Assembly (NCBI GenBank): GCA_963767645.1
Contig: CAVYEW010000007.1
Span: 38,272 to 102,271, forward strand
DNA: 64,000 nt
Direction: 5' to 3'
Source of the DNA: DATFDN01 sp963767645
Lineage (GTDB): Bacteria > Pseudomonadota > Alphaproteobacteria > Acetobacterales > Acetobacteraceae
In this document: positions 40,121-49,211 of the stretch, in pieces
Layout: each line of letters starts with the position of its first letter
Numbering within the stretch: position 1 is the stretch's first letter
Notes under the pieces: model-generated
Databases searched by the model: none
What the model saw: the letters and a program-made list of their open reading frames with translations, nothing else
What the model was told of the DNA's origin: nothing
Position numbers and translations under genes: made by a program

Positions 40121-40351
40121 TCAGGCCTCATTCCCGTCCGGGGAACCGTCGCGGCCGGCGGCCAAGGTCGAAAGCATGCGGGCTACCGCGAAGCGGCTTC
40201 GGCCACGGACTCGCAGCGGAAAACCGGCCTCGGCGGCAGCCGTCTCGCGAAGCGCGCGTGCTTGCCACGCGGCGGTGTCGGTCGAGTGGCGGCGGATGGT
40301 GCCGAGAGGCACTACGATCGCCGCGCTGAGTTGCAATGTGAGATGCGCCAT
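40121..40351 (-). CDS. Small protein at the head of the dotDCB operon, 76 aa
   Basis: Starts MAHLTLQLSAAIVVPLGTIR, continues with an Ala/Arg-rich helix and RGRSRFAVARMLSTLAAG. GGAGGTG lies 5 nt before the chosen ATG, deciding it over an ATG four codons earlier. A regulon motif is 33 nt upstream and dotD follows after 1 nt. No family recognised. Confidence 0.55.
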   Translation of the reverse strand: MAHLTLQLSAAIVVPLGTIRRHSTDTAAWQARALRETAAAEAGFPLRVRGRSRFAVARMLSTLAAGRDGSPDGNEA

Positions 40352-40384
40352 GACCACCTCCATGATCTCGGAGGCTACGGGGGC

Positions 40385-40398
40385 GTGTTGCGAACGGG
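40385..40398 (-). promoter_or_regulatory. Transfer-regulon motif
   Basis: Coding strand CCCGTTCGCAACAC, 33 nt before the first gene of the dotDCB operon. Confidence 0.6.
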
Positions 40399-40472
40399 GT
40401 GTGTCGGTCTCTCAATCTCGAATTTTAGCGCCGGGTAAAACCGATCGGCGCCGATGGGCTCAATGGCGCCGG

Positions 40473-40964
40473 CTAGCCGCCAAAGATCATGAGGATCGCC
40501 GGTCCTTCTTTGGTCTCGATCACACGCTCGCCACGGAAGCCTGCCTTTTCGTAGGCGCGACGGGCTCGAAGATTGGCAACATCGGGATCGATGGCAACGA
40601 CAGGCGCGCCCTCAGCTTTGAGCCGTTCGGCCAGCAACCTCAAGAATACCGAGCCGTGGCCCCGGCCGATCATGCCCAATTCGCCGATGAAGGCGTCTAT
40701 CGCGCGCGAACCTGCCGGCAGATAACTGAAATGTGGCTGCGGCCAGGCGTGGACTTCGTAGTCTTGCGCATAGGCGAAAGGATAACCATCGTACGAAACG
40801 ATCCACATGACCATACGCGCATCATCCAGATCCTCCTGGAGCAACGCAGCCTGCTCTTTCGCGGCACCCCACCAGCGCACGACTTCGGGGTTGAACAACC
40901 AGCGGAGGAGGACCGGGAAATCCTCCCGTACGACCGGCCGAAAAGCGTAACTCGACCTGTTCAC
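40473..40964 (-). CDS. GNAT acetyltransferase of AAC(6')-like type, about 163 aa
   Basis: The domain begins YAFRPVVREDFPVLLRWLFN, then EVVRWWGAAKEQAALLQEDL, YPFAYAQDYEVHAWP, SRAIDAFIGELGMIGRGHGS (acetyl-CoA loop) and ANLRARRAYEKAGFRGERVI. This order (WWG, YAQ, DxxIG, GxGxG, NxRAxxxYEKAGF) is that of aminoglycoside 6'-N-acetyltransferases and related GNATs. Substrate cannot be told. I favour the GTG at 40964; longer forms to 41066 have no ribosome site. It carries no regulon motif and looks like cargo between transfer operons. Confidence 0.75.
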   Translation of the reverse strand: MNRSSYAFRPVVREDFPVLLRWLFNPEVVRWWGAAKEQAALLQEDLDDARMVMWIVSYDGYPFAYAQDYEVHAWPQPHFSYLPAGSRAIDAFIGELGMIGRGHGSVFLRLLAERLKAEGAPVVAIDPDVANLRARRAYEKAGFRGERVIETKEGPAILMIFGG

Positions 40965-41157
40965 GGGTTCGGATCCACGGACGGTGTGGCCGACATGTTT
41001 GCGCATCCTCGCGTCATATGCCGAGGGCCGGTAGCCTCGAAAGTCCACTGCGGTCGACGGGTCCACTGCAGGCCGACATCATCCTCCGAGCTCCGGAAAT
41101 CTCCGACCGCCGCATCGAACGCGGCGGCCTCCGACCGCAGATCCGTGTGCTCGCTCA

Positions 41158-44100
41158 TTACTCTGCCGCCAACAGAACCGGCCGCGTCCCGGCCGGCGGG
41201 GCCGCCGCTTCGGACGGTTCGTGTGGCCGCAGCACCAGACCAAGGCCACGACCCTCGATCATCTCGTCGGCGAGTTCGTCCACCACGCCCGCCTTGACCC
41301 GATCGGCCGCATCGCCCTTCTTGAGGCGGGCATTGGTGCGGCGTTCGATCTCCTCCGTCGCCGACCCGTTCGGAAACACCTTGGACAGCCGGCGGAGGCT
41401 TTCCGAGAAGCCGACCCGGTCGTACAGGCGATTTCGCAGGCTGGTGTCAGACGGCGTGGTGGACAGCGCCCACAATTCGACCGGGCCGAGACTGTTGATC
41501 AGGAACTGCTCGTAATGCGCCTGCTCGGCCCGCATGATGGCCAGGAACGGCGCGCCGTCGCGCTTCGGGCCGGTCAGGCGGTTGCGCACGATCTTGGCGC
41601 TGGCGTCGCTGAGGTCGAAGCGCTTGATGATCGCCTCGCGCTCGCGTTGATCGTCCGCCCCCAGCACGAAGCGGCCGGTCGATTGGGCGATGATGCCGTC
41701 GCCCATGTCGGACAGGCGCTGCGAGGCGAAGCCGAGCTGGACGTTGTGCTTGCGGCCCTCACGCACGTCGCGTTCGGCCTGTTCGCGGACGAGGACGCTG
41801 CCTTGCGTGCGGTGCCACTCGTCGTAGTCAACGCGCTTGACGGTCTCCCGCATCTCAAGGAACCGCTTGGCGTGATACGCCTTTACCCGATCCGGCACGA
41901 AGACTACGTATTCCGGGTGCAGGAAGAAGTTGCGCGCCAGGATGTGGCGCGCCAGCAGATACATCATCTCGGTCTGCCGGTCGGCGGCGGCCGATCCGCT
42001 GGGCGCGACATATTGCAGGTCGAGGACGATGATCCGGGCCGGGCCGAAATCGAGTTGCGTCGGCGCGTTCAGGGTCGGATAGCGGCGGATCGTGTCGGAG
42101 ATGTAGCGCTCGAAGATCTGCGGCGCCTTCTCACTCGTCTCCACCAGCCGGAGCCGGTCGAACATGTCCCGCACCTGGTCGGTGCGGACGGCGCCGATCA
42201 GGTCCTCGAGGATCGGCACCGCGTAACGCTGCGCCCGTTCGGCCAGCCGGTATTCGCCGGCATCGCATAGACCGTTCACCACGTCGCGCCAGTGGGGCTG
42301 CTCCTCGTGGAGCCGGATGCCGCAGCGCTCGATCGCCGCGTCCACCTCGGGTTCGACGCCAGCGCGGTAGCGCTTGGCGCCGCCGCCGGCTTCCGTGCAG
42401 AGCCGGTAGGCCTCGTCGATCACGATGGAGATCAGCTGCGTCATGCCTTCGAACGGCGTGTTGGTGTCCGGCGGCAGGGTGGCGAGGGCGAGAAAGTTTT
42501 GCAGGAAGGCTTTTTCCAGCGGCAAGGGGCGCTCGCACCCGACCTGCACATCGAACGGGTTGAACTCGAAGCCCGGGGCAATCTGCATCGAGACGAAGAT
42601 CGCCTCGTGCTTGCGGTGCGGCCCAAGCGCCTCCTGGATCAACTGCACGAAGCCCTCGGCCGAGCGGCCGATGTCGGCCTTGCCGATGAGCGGCAGCTTG
42701 GCGCCGTTGGCGCCCATCACCGCAGCCGACAGGCACAGGCCGATATTGATGGTGTTCATCAACACCGACTTGCCGCTGCCGGGCGGTGCGACGGTAATGT
42801 CCACGACAAGCGGGCGCTTGCTGCCGCCCGCTGGATCATAGGGCCAGATCGCGCCGTCCGGGCGGCGGAACAGCACCGAGCCCTGCTCCCAGGGCGAGGC
42901 GGTGCGGTTCCACGGCAGCATCACCAGCGCGTCGCTGAGCAGGGCGAGTGACGGGTTGGCGGTCGAGGTCAGCGCCAGGCCCGGTGCGCTGCTCATGGCG
43001 CCTTCCAGCGGATCGCCGATAACCATCGTGCTCTTGGTATTGCCCCAGCCCTCGATCCGCTGCGACAGCGTGGACGCGCGGCGGCGCAGCTTTGCACCAT
43101 CCTCGATCGGCGCCCAGGTCGCGAAGCTGGCGCGCAGCCGGACGGCGATATGATTATCCTGCTCGCGGGCTTGTTTGAGGAAGGCGAAAGCCCGGCGCAG
43201 ATCGTTGTTGCCGGGGAACATGGACAGGAAGGACGCGCCGACGTCCTTGATCTGCATGGCCGACTGCCCGCAGCCCTCGATGACGATCGCGGCGCGCCAG
43301 GGGATGCGGTCGAGGCCGAGCGTCGCCGCCAGCTCCACGAACGGCCGCGGATCTTCCGGCCCGATATTCATATCGACCGGGCTGTAGGCGTTGTCGCCAA
43401 AGTCCACACGCTGCCCGCCGCGCGTCACGGCGTCGGCGTAGAACAGCTGGTCGCGCACCGGCGGCCAGAGCAAGTGCTCCAGGGCGGCGGCCTCGCCCTC
43501 CTCGGGGCAGCGCGGCATCACCCGGTCGCCGGGCAGGCTGGGCGACCATTCGGAGCCGGCCATCTCGCGATACATCGCCTCACGCGTCACGCGCAGTGCG
43601 TCATGCGGCCCGAGCAGCGCCGCCGAGACGTCGTGGGCGCGCAGCGCCGACTGGACGCGGGAGACAAACGCGGTGTGCCGCGCTGCCATCACCTCGCTGC
43701 GCAGATACAGCCGTTGCGCGTTGCCGACCGCCCCGGTCTGCCTCGCATTGGCGGCATACTCGGCCTTCATCTGCTTGCGCTCCTCCTTGGTCAGCACGGA
43801 GGTGCGGGTCCAGACCTGGAAGTAGGCCGCCTCCCAGCGCATCAGCCTGGGCCAGAGACGGGCGCGCTCGTCGAGGATGTCGTGCAGGTCGAGACCGACC
43901 TCGCGGGCAATCGCTCGGCAGGAGTTCAGGTTGACGCGCTCGATCTCGACCAGGGCGGCGTCGGGATCGGAGATGTACCAGCCGACGATGGCGTGCCCCT
44001 TGGTTTCCAGCGCGCCGGACAGGTCGAGACGCATGGCTTCGGTGATGGACTCGAAGTCCTTGCGCTCCGCCATGCGCTGCATGCCATCGACACGCAGCCA

Positions 44101-44817
44101 CGAGCAGTAATTGCCGCTCTTGGTGATCAGCGCGTCGTCGTGCGACGTCTCGATGTCGCAATAGGCCGTCAGCGGCTGCTTGAGCGCGAGGGAGACGCTC
44201 GCGAGCGCCGAGGCGAGGGCGGTGAACATCAGGCGGCACTCCCGACCGTCGTTGGGGACTGCTGCCGGCGCACGCCAGGCATCGACGATGGCGGGATAGA
44301 CATCCTCGGCGCCGTCGAAGAAACCGCCGGACGGCAGAACGCGCACGCCGCCGAGCAGCCGATGACGCTGCGCGTAGGCGGCGTCGGAGAGGCGTGCCAG
44401 GGCTTGCGACAGGTCGCTGGGCCGCGCCGTGCCGAGATGCTCGGCGGCAATCTCGGCCCGCCCGGCGAGAGCCTGGCGCGCGTAGTGCAGGGCGCTCCGC
44501 TCCGGAGTGACCACGGCCGGGCCGCCCTCGCCATCGAAGCGCTCGCCGGCCGCACGCAACTGGCAGTGCATCTCGCGCACCAGGCAGAGCAGCGCCGCCT
44601 GGCTCATCTCCGGCAGCCAGATCAGGCGGGCCTCATCGTCGATCCGCGGACGCTCCAGATGGCGCACCAGCACGCACAGCGCGCAGGCGCCGTCGGAATC
44701 CGCGTGCGGGCCGAGCACACCCCCGCAGAAGCGGCAGCAGGAGCCGGCGGCCCCGGCGGCGCGCGCCGCATCGGCCGCCTGCCGGCGCGCGGTGGAAGTG
44801 ACCAGCGGCGACAACAT
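41158..44817 (-). CDS. icmB: IcmB/DotO (TraU-type) T4SS ATPase, 1219 aa
   Basis: Large VirB4-like ATPase at the base of the channel. The N-terminal 100 residues contain a CxxC pair (SCCRFCGGVLGPH, CALCVL). The middle has the family run TAYCDIETSHDDALITKSGN and YCSWLRVDG. The ATPase domain holds VVDITVAPPGSGKSVLMNTI (Walker A), FEFNPFDVQVGCERPLPLEK and ARIIVLDLQYVAPSGSAAAD (Walker B region), and RKHNVQLGFASQRLSDMGDG near the end. Length is usual for the family. I chose the ATG at 44817, which overlaps the stop of the upstream membrane protein; the frame is open 435 nt further upstream. Confidence 0.95.
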   Translation of the reverse strand: MLSPLVTSTARRQAADAARAAGAAGSCCRFCGGVLGPHADSDGACALCVLVRHLERPRIDDEARLIWLPEMSQAALLCLVREMHCQLRAAGERFDGEGGPAVVTPERSALHYARQALAGRAEIAAEHLGTARPSDLSQALARLSDAAYAQRHRLLGGVRVLPSGGFFDGAEDVYPAIVDAWRAPAAVPNDGRECRLMFTALASALASVSLALKQPLTAYCDIETSHDDALITKSGNYCSWLRVDGMQRMAERKDFESITEAMRLDLSGALETKGHAIVGWYISDPDAALVEIERVNLNSCRAIAREVGLDLHDILDERARLWPRLMRWEAAYFQVWTRTSVLTKEERKQMKAEYAANARQTGAVGNAQRLYLRSEVMAARHTAFVSRVQSALRAHDVSAALLGPHDALRVTREAMYREMAGSEWSPSLPGDRVMPRCPEEGEAAALEHLLWPPVRDQLFYADAVTRGGQRVDFGDNAYSPVDMNIGPEDPRPFVELAATLGLDRIPWRAAIVIEGCGQSAMQIKDVGASFLSMFPGNNDLRRAFAFLKQAREQDNHIAVRLRASFATWAPIEDGAKLRRRASTLSQRIEGWGNTKSTMVIGDPLEGAMSSAPGLALTSTANPSLALLSDALVMLPWNRTASPWEQGSVLFRRPDGAIWPYDPAGGSKRPLVVDITVAPPGSGKSVLMNTINIGLCLSAAVMGANGAKLPLIGKADIGRSAEGFVQLIQEALGPHRKHEAIFVSMQIAPGFEFNPFDVQVGCERPLPLEKAFLQNFLALATLPPDTNTPFEGMTQLISIVIDEAYRLCTEAGGGAKRYRAGVEPEVDAAIERCGIRLHEEQPHWRDVVNGLCDAGEYRLAERAQRYAVPILEDLIGAVRTDQVRDMFDRLRLVETSEKAPQIFERYISDTIRRYPTLNAPTQLDFGPARIIVLDLQYVAPSGSAAADRQTEMMYLLARHILARNFFLHPEYVVFVPDRVKAYHAKRFLEMRETVKRVDYDEWHRTQGSVLVREQAERDVREGRKHNVQLGFASQRLSDMGDGIIAQSTGRFVLGADDQREREAIIKRFDLSDASAKIVRNRLTGPKRDGAPFLAIMRAEQAHYEQFLINSLGPVELWALSTTPSDTSLRNRLYDRVGFSESLRRLSKVFPNGSATEEIERRTNARLKKGDAADRVKAGVVDELADEMIEGRGLGLVLRPHEPSEAAAPPAGTRPVLLAAE

Positions 44818-45179
44818 CAGCCGAAGAACCGCAGCAGCAGAAAGGCGGGGACGAACAGCAGGACGCTCATCACCGCGCCGCCGAGCCGCAGTTTCCGCTT
44901 GGCGTAGGCTGGCGCGTTCGGCGACAGCACAATGACCAGCCCCGCACCAATCACCGGCGAGAGGCCAACCGCGAAAAGCTGCAACGGGAAGACCGCGCCC
45001 GAAACCGCTTCGTGCAATCCGGATTGCGCGGGGTGTACGAGAAATGGCGCGGTTGCGTAGGCGAGGGCGACGCAGAACATGAAGAACGCGCCCCAGGATA
45101 AGCGCTGTTTGCGGTGCGGCGCACGCGCCGCCGCGTGGGCGGTTCGATTGGACTGTGCCAACGGCTGCATCGTGGACAT
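44817..45179 (-). CDS. Membrane protein between icmD and icmB, 120 aa
   Basis: Three hydrophobic segments: LSWGAFFMFCVALAYATAPF, GAVFPLQLFAVGLSPVIGAG and AVMSVLLFVPAFLLLRFFG. In the IncI transfer order this is the traS/traT position between traR and traU, but sequence similarity was not recognised. AAAGGACC precedes the ATG and the stop overlaps the icmB start. Confidence 0.65.
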   Translation of the reverse strand: MSTMQPLAQSNRTAHAAARAPHRKQRLSWGAFFMFCVALAYATAPFLVHPAQSGLHEAVSGAVFPLQLFAVGLSPVIGAGLVIVLSPNAPAYAKRKLRLGGAVMSVLLFVPAFLLLRFFG

Positions 45180-45255
45180 GACTGGTCCTTTCGCGAGAAA
45201 GGAACGGCCCACCGGTCCGGCCAGAGGGCTGGCCGTCCGGCAGGCCATTCAAGGT

Positions 45256-45723
45256 TCAGCCGCCGGCGCCCCCGCCGAACTGCACCATGGCCGGGGTGTC
45301 GTTGATCGAGGCGCTGCCGCCCGAGGCCGTGACCGACGCCTTGTTGATCCAGATGCCGGCCGTGGCGAACAGCCCGCACAGGACGAGACCGGCGATGCCC
45401 CGGCCGACATAGCCGGTCTCGCGGTTCTGCGGCTGCCGGGCCTGCCACAGCGCCCAGACGCCGAGTCCGAAGCAGACGGCGGCGGCCAGGTAGCAGGCCA
45501 TGCCAAAGGCGGTGCTGCCCGAGTTGATCGCCTCGCCCGACATCGTGTTGAGCTGCGCGCCAATGCCGCCGGTCGGCGAGGTCGCGGTCTGTGCCAGGGC
45601 CTGACCGAGGACGACGAGTGACAGGCTAGAGCCGAGGGAGACGGCCGCAAGGACCTTCCCCGGGACACCGGCGAGACGACGCTTGACGACGGCGCCCCGC
45701 GAAGTGGTGTTGTGGATCTTCAC
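45256..45723 (-). CDS. icmD: IcmD/DotP (TraR-type) membrane protein, 155 aa
   Basis: A signal-like N-terminus (KVLAAVSLGSSLSLVVLGQA) is followed by two membrane helices (GMACYLAAAVCFGLGVWALW and GIAGLVLCGLFATAGIWINK) and a Gly-rich tail, matching the IcmD/TraR plan. GTG start with AAAGGAG 7 nt upstream. Pilin-like or channel-lining role is suggested for the family. It is first in the icmD-icmB operon, with a regulon motif upstream. Confidence 0.8.
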   Translation of the reverse strand: MKIHNTTSRGAVVKRRLAGVPGKVLAAVSLGSSLSLVVLGQALAQTATSPTGGIGAQLNTMSGEAINSGSTAFGMACYLAAAVCFGLGVWALWQARQPQNRETGYVGRGIAGLVLCGLFATAGIWINKASVTASGGSASINDTPAMVQFGGGAGG

Positions 45724-45776
45724 GTTTTCACTCCTTTGCTTGAGGGAACGCCCCTCGCTCGGGAGCCTGCCGCCCG

Positions 45777-45790
45777 CCATTGCGAACGGA
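45777..45790 (-). promoter_or_regulatory. Transfer-regulon motif
   Basis: Coding strand TCCGTTCGCAATGG, 53 nt before the icmD start. Confidence 0.65.
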
Positions 45791-45810
45791 TGCGAGAAGA
45801 TGGAAAGAGT

Positions 45811-46362
45811 TCAGCCGCCGGTCTGGAAGAACTGCTCGACGCCGTTGGCGATCGTCAGGATGTTGATGCAGCACACGCCGAATAGGAACTGAATGCCGCA
45901 GGAGGTCGGCGAGCCCTGCAGGCGGCCATTGATGATGCCGCGCCAGCGCACGATGGCCCAGAACACGCACGCTGCCCCGAACGCCTGAAAGAAATACTGG
46001 AACAGCGTGACGACGTTGATCACCGACGCGTCGGGCGTGGCGCCAAGGATGTTGCTAGAGTTGGGTGGCGTGGTCGGCGCGTACTGGGTGAGTCCGACCG
46101 CCAGATTGGTGCCGGCACTGACATCGGCCATCGTCAGGAACTTCGGAAACGTCGCGAACACGCCGCACAGGACCAGCGACACAAACGGAATCCAGGGCCG
46201 GTGATGATGCGGATGATTGTAGCGCGAGTGCGGCTCCGCCCAGGTCCAGAGCGTCCACGCGGCGTAGAAGAAGCAGATGCACGCCATCAGGTAGCAGAAG
46301 GCCGGCAACATGACGGCGATGCCATCGGCGATCGCCGTCGTGAAGTTCACGAGACCTTGCAT
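45811..46362 (-). CDS. icmC: IcmC/DotE (TraQ-type) membrane protein, 183 aa
   Basis: Helices at VMLPAFCYLMACICFFYAAW, IPFVSLVLCGVFATFPKFLT, a central region TPDASVINVVTLFQYFFQAF and GACVFWAIVRWRGIINGRLQ, then CGIQFLFGVCCINILTIANG. This is the IcmC/DotE-TraQ layout and it sits between icmG and icmD, as in R64. Ends close to the icmD operon motif. Confidence 0.82.
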   Translation of the reverse strand: MQGLVNFTTAIADGIAVMLPAFCYLMACICFFYAAWTLWTWAEPHSRYNHPHHHRPWIPFVSLVLCGVFATFPKFLTMADVSAGTNLAVGLTQYAPTTPPNSSNILGATPDASVINVVTLFQYFFQAFGAACVFWAIVRWRGIINGRLQGSPTSCGIQFLFGVCCINILTIANGVEQFFQTGG

Positions 46363-46384
46363 GACGACCCTCCGGGGGGCTCGG

Positions 46385-47848
46385 TTATTCGATCACGCCG
46401 TGTTCCGTGCTCACCACCCAACCCGTACCCTTCTGCGCGATCGACTTCACCACGCCCCAGCCGGGAATTTTGTCGCCGACCGTGACCTGGATCTGCGCGC
46501 CATCGCCGCCGCCGCGCTCTACCTCAGTCAGCAGCGCGAGGCCGGGCGAGGCGGCTTGCACGCGGTAGCGCTTGGCGTCAGCGGGTCCGACGGCGGGAAT
46601 GGCGGCATCGACGCGGGTCAGCGTGATCGGGATCGCAGCGCCGGCGCGCTTTAGCGGGGCGACCGGAGCGGAAGCAGGCGCGGGGGCGTCGCCGGCGGCG
46701 GCGGCGGCGACCGCGTTGCGCGCCTCGGCGAGGTCGATGCGGCGCTCGAAGTCGGCCAGGCGTGCCTTGTCATCCGCTGCCGTCTTGGCGAAATCCTGAC
46801 GCAGCGCGGCGTTCTGGGATTTCAGGTCGCGCACGATGGTCGCCATCTGCGTGACCAGCTCCAGCACTTTTACCTGATCCTCACTCGCCATCGGCGCCGC
46901 GCGCAGGTGCAGCGCCTGATTGATCGGATCGGCAGGCACCAAGGTTTTCGCGGCGATGGGACTGGCTTGCGGTGCGGCCGGGTGCGCGGCCTCCGGTGAC
47001 GCGGCCGCGTGCTCAACCGGCGCAGCCGGGGCGGCGGCCGGCGCCGGGTTCGAAGGCGCGGGTGCGGTCGGTGCGGGATGGTTCTCGCCGGCGGTGTTGA
47101 CGTCGGGACGTGCCGCGGCGACCGGCGCGGCCGGTGCTGTGTGTGCAAGCGCCGCTTCGGTGACGGCCTGCGTGATGTCGTTGACCGGCGGATGCGCCGG
47201 CGCCGCGGGTGGGGCGACCATGGGTGCGATGGCCGCCGGGGGCGGCGGCACGGCCGCAGGCGCGCCCGGTTCATGTGCCTCCTGCTGCACGGTCGGCGCT
47301 GTCTGGGCGGCCGCAGGAGGAGCCGCCGGCGAGTGCGGCGGCGTATGGAGAGCGGGAGTCTGAGCCGGTGCGGATCCGGGCTCGCCGGAACCGGCCCGCA
47401 TCGCGAGCAGTTCCCGAAGCGTCTGATCCCGCGACTGCGGCTGGTAGCGCGGCGCGACAACCTTGCCGGGCCTGGGCGGCAGGTTGACACTCGCCAGCGA
47501 TGCGGAGGGGGCGAAGGGCCGGTCGAGGTTGATGCCCGCCCGCGCCGCCAGTTGGTGCATGCCCGTCGTCACCTCGCGCGGAACCGGGAAGACGTGGTTG
47601 TAGGGCGAGAGCACGAACGCTCCGCTCGCCACGACCACGACGGCCACGATCGCCACGCCGCTCAGCAGACCGGAGCGGCGCTTGCGCGCGACCTTCGGCG
47701 CGAGTCTGCCATCGCCCGGCGTGATCTCCGGTTGCCCGGCACTCTCCGCTTCGGAAATGCTGTCCGGCTCCGGCTCGCCGGGCAGACGCGCGCTGACGAT
47801 CGTCTCCGGATCGTCGAGCGGCGGCGAGGGCGAGATGTGCGTATCCAT
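46385..47848 (-). CDS. icmG: IcmG/DotF (TraP-type) core protein, 487 aa
   Basis: Inner-membrane core component. A cytoplasmic N-terminus (about 60 residues), one membrane helix (LLSGVAIVAVVVVASGAFVL), a very long Pro/Ala-rich periplasmic spacer (about residues 140-330), a coiled coil (DQVKVLELVTQMATIVRDLK) and a C-terminal beta domain (KRYRVQAASPGLALLTEVER, VTVGDKIPGWGVVKSIAQKG). The end matches the family; the spacer is longer than in Legionella. I chose the ATG at 47848 with AGAGG upstream over 47863. A regulon motif is 43 nt ahead. Confidence 0.85.
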   Translation of the reverse strand: MDTHISPSPPLDDPETIVSARLPGEPEPDSISEAESAGQPEITPGDGRLAPKVARKRRSGLLSGVAIVAVVVVASGAFVLSPYNHVFPVPREVTTGMHQLAARAGINLDRPFAPSASLASVNLPPRPGKVVAPRYQPQSRDQTLRELLAMRAGSGEPGSAPAQTPALHTPPHSPAAPPAAAQTAPTVQQEAHEPGAPAAVPPPPAAIAPMVAPPAAPAHPPVNDITQAVTEAALAHTAPAAPVAAARPDVNTAGENHPAPTAPAPSNPAPAAAPAAPVEHAAASPEAAHPAAPQASPIAAKTLVPADPINQALHLRAAPMASEDQVKVLELVTQMATIVRDLKSQNAALRQDFAKTAADDKARLADFERRIDLAEARNAVAAAAAGDAPAPASAPVAPLKRAGAAIPITLTRVDAAIPAVGPADAKRYRVQAASPGLALLTEVERGGGDGAQIQVTVGDKIPGWGVVKSIAQKGTGWVVSTEHGVIE

Positions 47849-47891
47849 GGCGGCCTCTTGCAAAACGGGCGACGCCGAAGCATTGCCCGCA

Positions 47892-47905
47892 CGGCTGCGA
47901 ATGGA
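47892..47905 (-). promoter_or_regulatory. Transfer-regulon motif
   Basis: Coding strand TCCATTCGCAGCCG, 43 nt before the icmG start. Confidence 0.65.
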
Positions 47906-47921
47906 GACGTGCGTTGCGCGA

Positions 47922-49211
47922 TTATTCGCGCGGCTTGTAGGTGACGTTGGACAAAAACATCACGCCGACCGACACATTGGCGTCGAGCGAGATCGTCGGC
48001 CCCTTCGGCGCGGCCGCATTCAGCGTCGAGCCGACGTTGGCGGCCGCGGCGCCGGCGGCGACCCCGAGCTGCTGGCCGATGTTGAGGTTGGTCGACGTCG
48101 TCGCACCACCAAACGGGCTGAGCACCGCCGTCGTATTGGAGGTGGTGGCGAGCGCCTGGCCAAGTCCCTGCACGAAAGCCGCCGCCGCCGGGAGGAGGAA
48201 GCGCGAAATATAGTGCTGATCGACGCCGCTCGCGACGGAGGCTTCCATCGTCTCGGGCGCAATCACCACACCGTCCGCGCTGATCTGCTGGCCCTGATGA
48301 ATGATGGCGTTGATCCGCACGATCAGCCGGTTGTTCTGCCGCGAGAAACTGCCGATCATCCGGTCGCCCGCGATCGGGCCGCTATCGGCCTGGAACACGG
48401 CCGGGCTCGCCTGGTCGGAGCTGAGCGCCAGCACGGGATGGGCGTAGACGCCCCGGCCGGCGGGGATCAGCACCTCTCCCTGGTCGCCGACGCGATCAAC
48501 GACACGCTGCGCGGCGGCGCGGCCTTGCGCTGCGTTCGTGACCGGCGGTTCGGTTCCGTCCGCCCCGCCTCGCGCGTTGTCGTCGGCAGTCGGGGGCAGC
48601 ACGACGTCCGTGCGCGGCGCGCGCCCGCCCCACTGGTCGAACAGTTCACGCACCTGCTGGTTGTACTGTTGCTGCTGCTGGTCGTTGCGCTGCTGCGCCA
48701 CCTGAATGATCGGGGGCGCCGGGTGTGTCGCGACGGCCGGCACTGGCGTGGGGATGGGCGGGATCACCACCGGCGCATGATAGACAGCCGCCGGCTTGCC
48801 GACGAAGTGAGGTTGCGGCGGAACGTAGGTCGCTGGCGCGGGCTGCTCCGGGCGCGGCAACGCGGGGACGATCGACACACTCGCCGCGATCGGCGGCGTA
48901 AAAGAACGACCGTGGGTGAGGGCGGCCTGCGCCTGCGCGGCGTTGGCGCGCTCGGCCAGGGCGTCCTGTTCGGGCGTGCTGTGCAGGCCACCCGGCAGCG
49001 CGTCCACTTGCTTCATGCGGGCATCGGAGGACACAGGCGGCTTGCTGCGGCCGCTGAAGGTCAACGCGACGCCGAGGCCGGCCACGCTGAGACCGAGCGC
49101 CGCGATGATGATGAGCCGGCGTGGCCCGGCCCGCCCGGCGTCGTTGAACACGGCGCGTGAGCGCAGCAGCCGCCCGCCCGGCAGCTTGAAGAATTTCGCG
49201 GTGCCCGACAT
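47922..49211 (-). CDS. icmE: IcmE/DotG (TraO, VirB10-like) core protein, 429 aa
   Basis: Spans both membranes. One N-terminal membrane helix (RRLIIIAALGLSVAGLGVAL), a Pro/Gln-rich periplasmic stretch with QRNDQQQQQYNQQ, and a C-terminal VirB10-like domain: IPAGRGVYAHPVLALSSDQA, GPIAGDRMIGSFSRQNNRLI, VASGVDQHYISRFLLPAAAA and a hydrophobic antenna-like helix region ending SVGVMFLSNVTYKPRE. Shorter than Legionella DotG, which has extra repeats; near TraO size. The start overlaps the icmK stop (TGATG). Confidence 0.93.
   Translation of the reverse strand: MSGTAKFFKLPGGRLLRSRAVFNDAGRAGPRRLIIIAALGLSVAGLGVALTFSGRSKPPVSSDARMKQVDALPGGLHSTPEQDALAERANAAQAQAALTHGRSFTPPIAASVSIVPALPRPEQPAPATYVPPQPHFVGKPAAVYHAPVVIPPIPTPVPAVATHPAPPIIQVAQQRNDQQQQQYNQQVRELFDQWGGRAPRTDVVLPPTADDNARGGADGTEPPVTNAAQGRAAAQRVVDRVGDQGEVLIPAGRGVYAHPVLALSSDQASPAVFQADSGPIAGDRMIGSFSRQNNRLIVRINAIIHQGQQISADGVVIAPETMEASVASGVDQHYISRFLLPAAAAFVQGLGQALATTSNTTAVLSPFGGATTSTNLNIGQQLGVAAGAAAANVGSTLNAAAPKGPTISLDANVSVGVMFLSNVTYKPRE

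Noticed and set aside
43150..44907. 585-codon plus-strand open frame opposite icmB
   Set aside because: Shadow of icmB; no recognisable motif and composition typical of antisense frames.
45079..45621. Plus-strand open frame opposite icmD
   Set aside because: Antisense of icmD and the neighbouring membrane protein; the minus strand shows signal peptide and helices.
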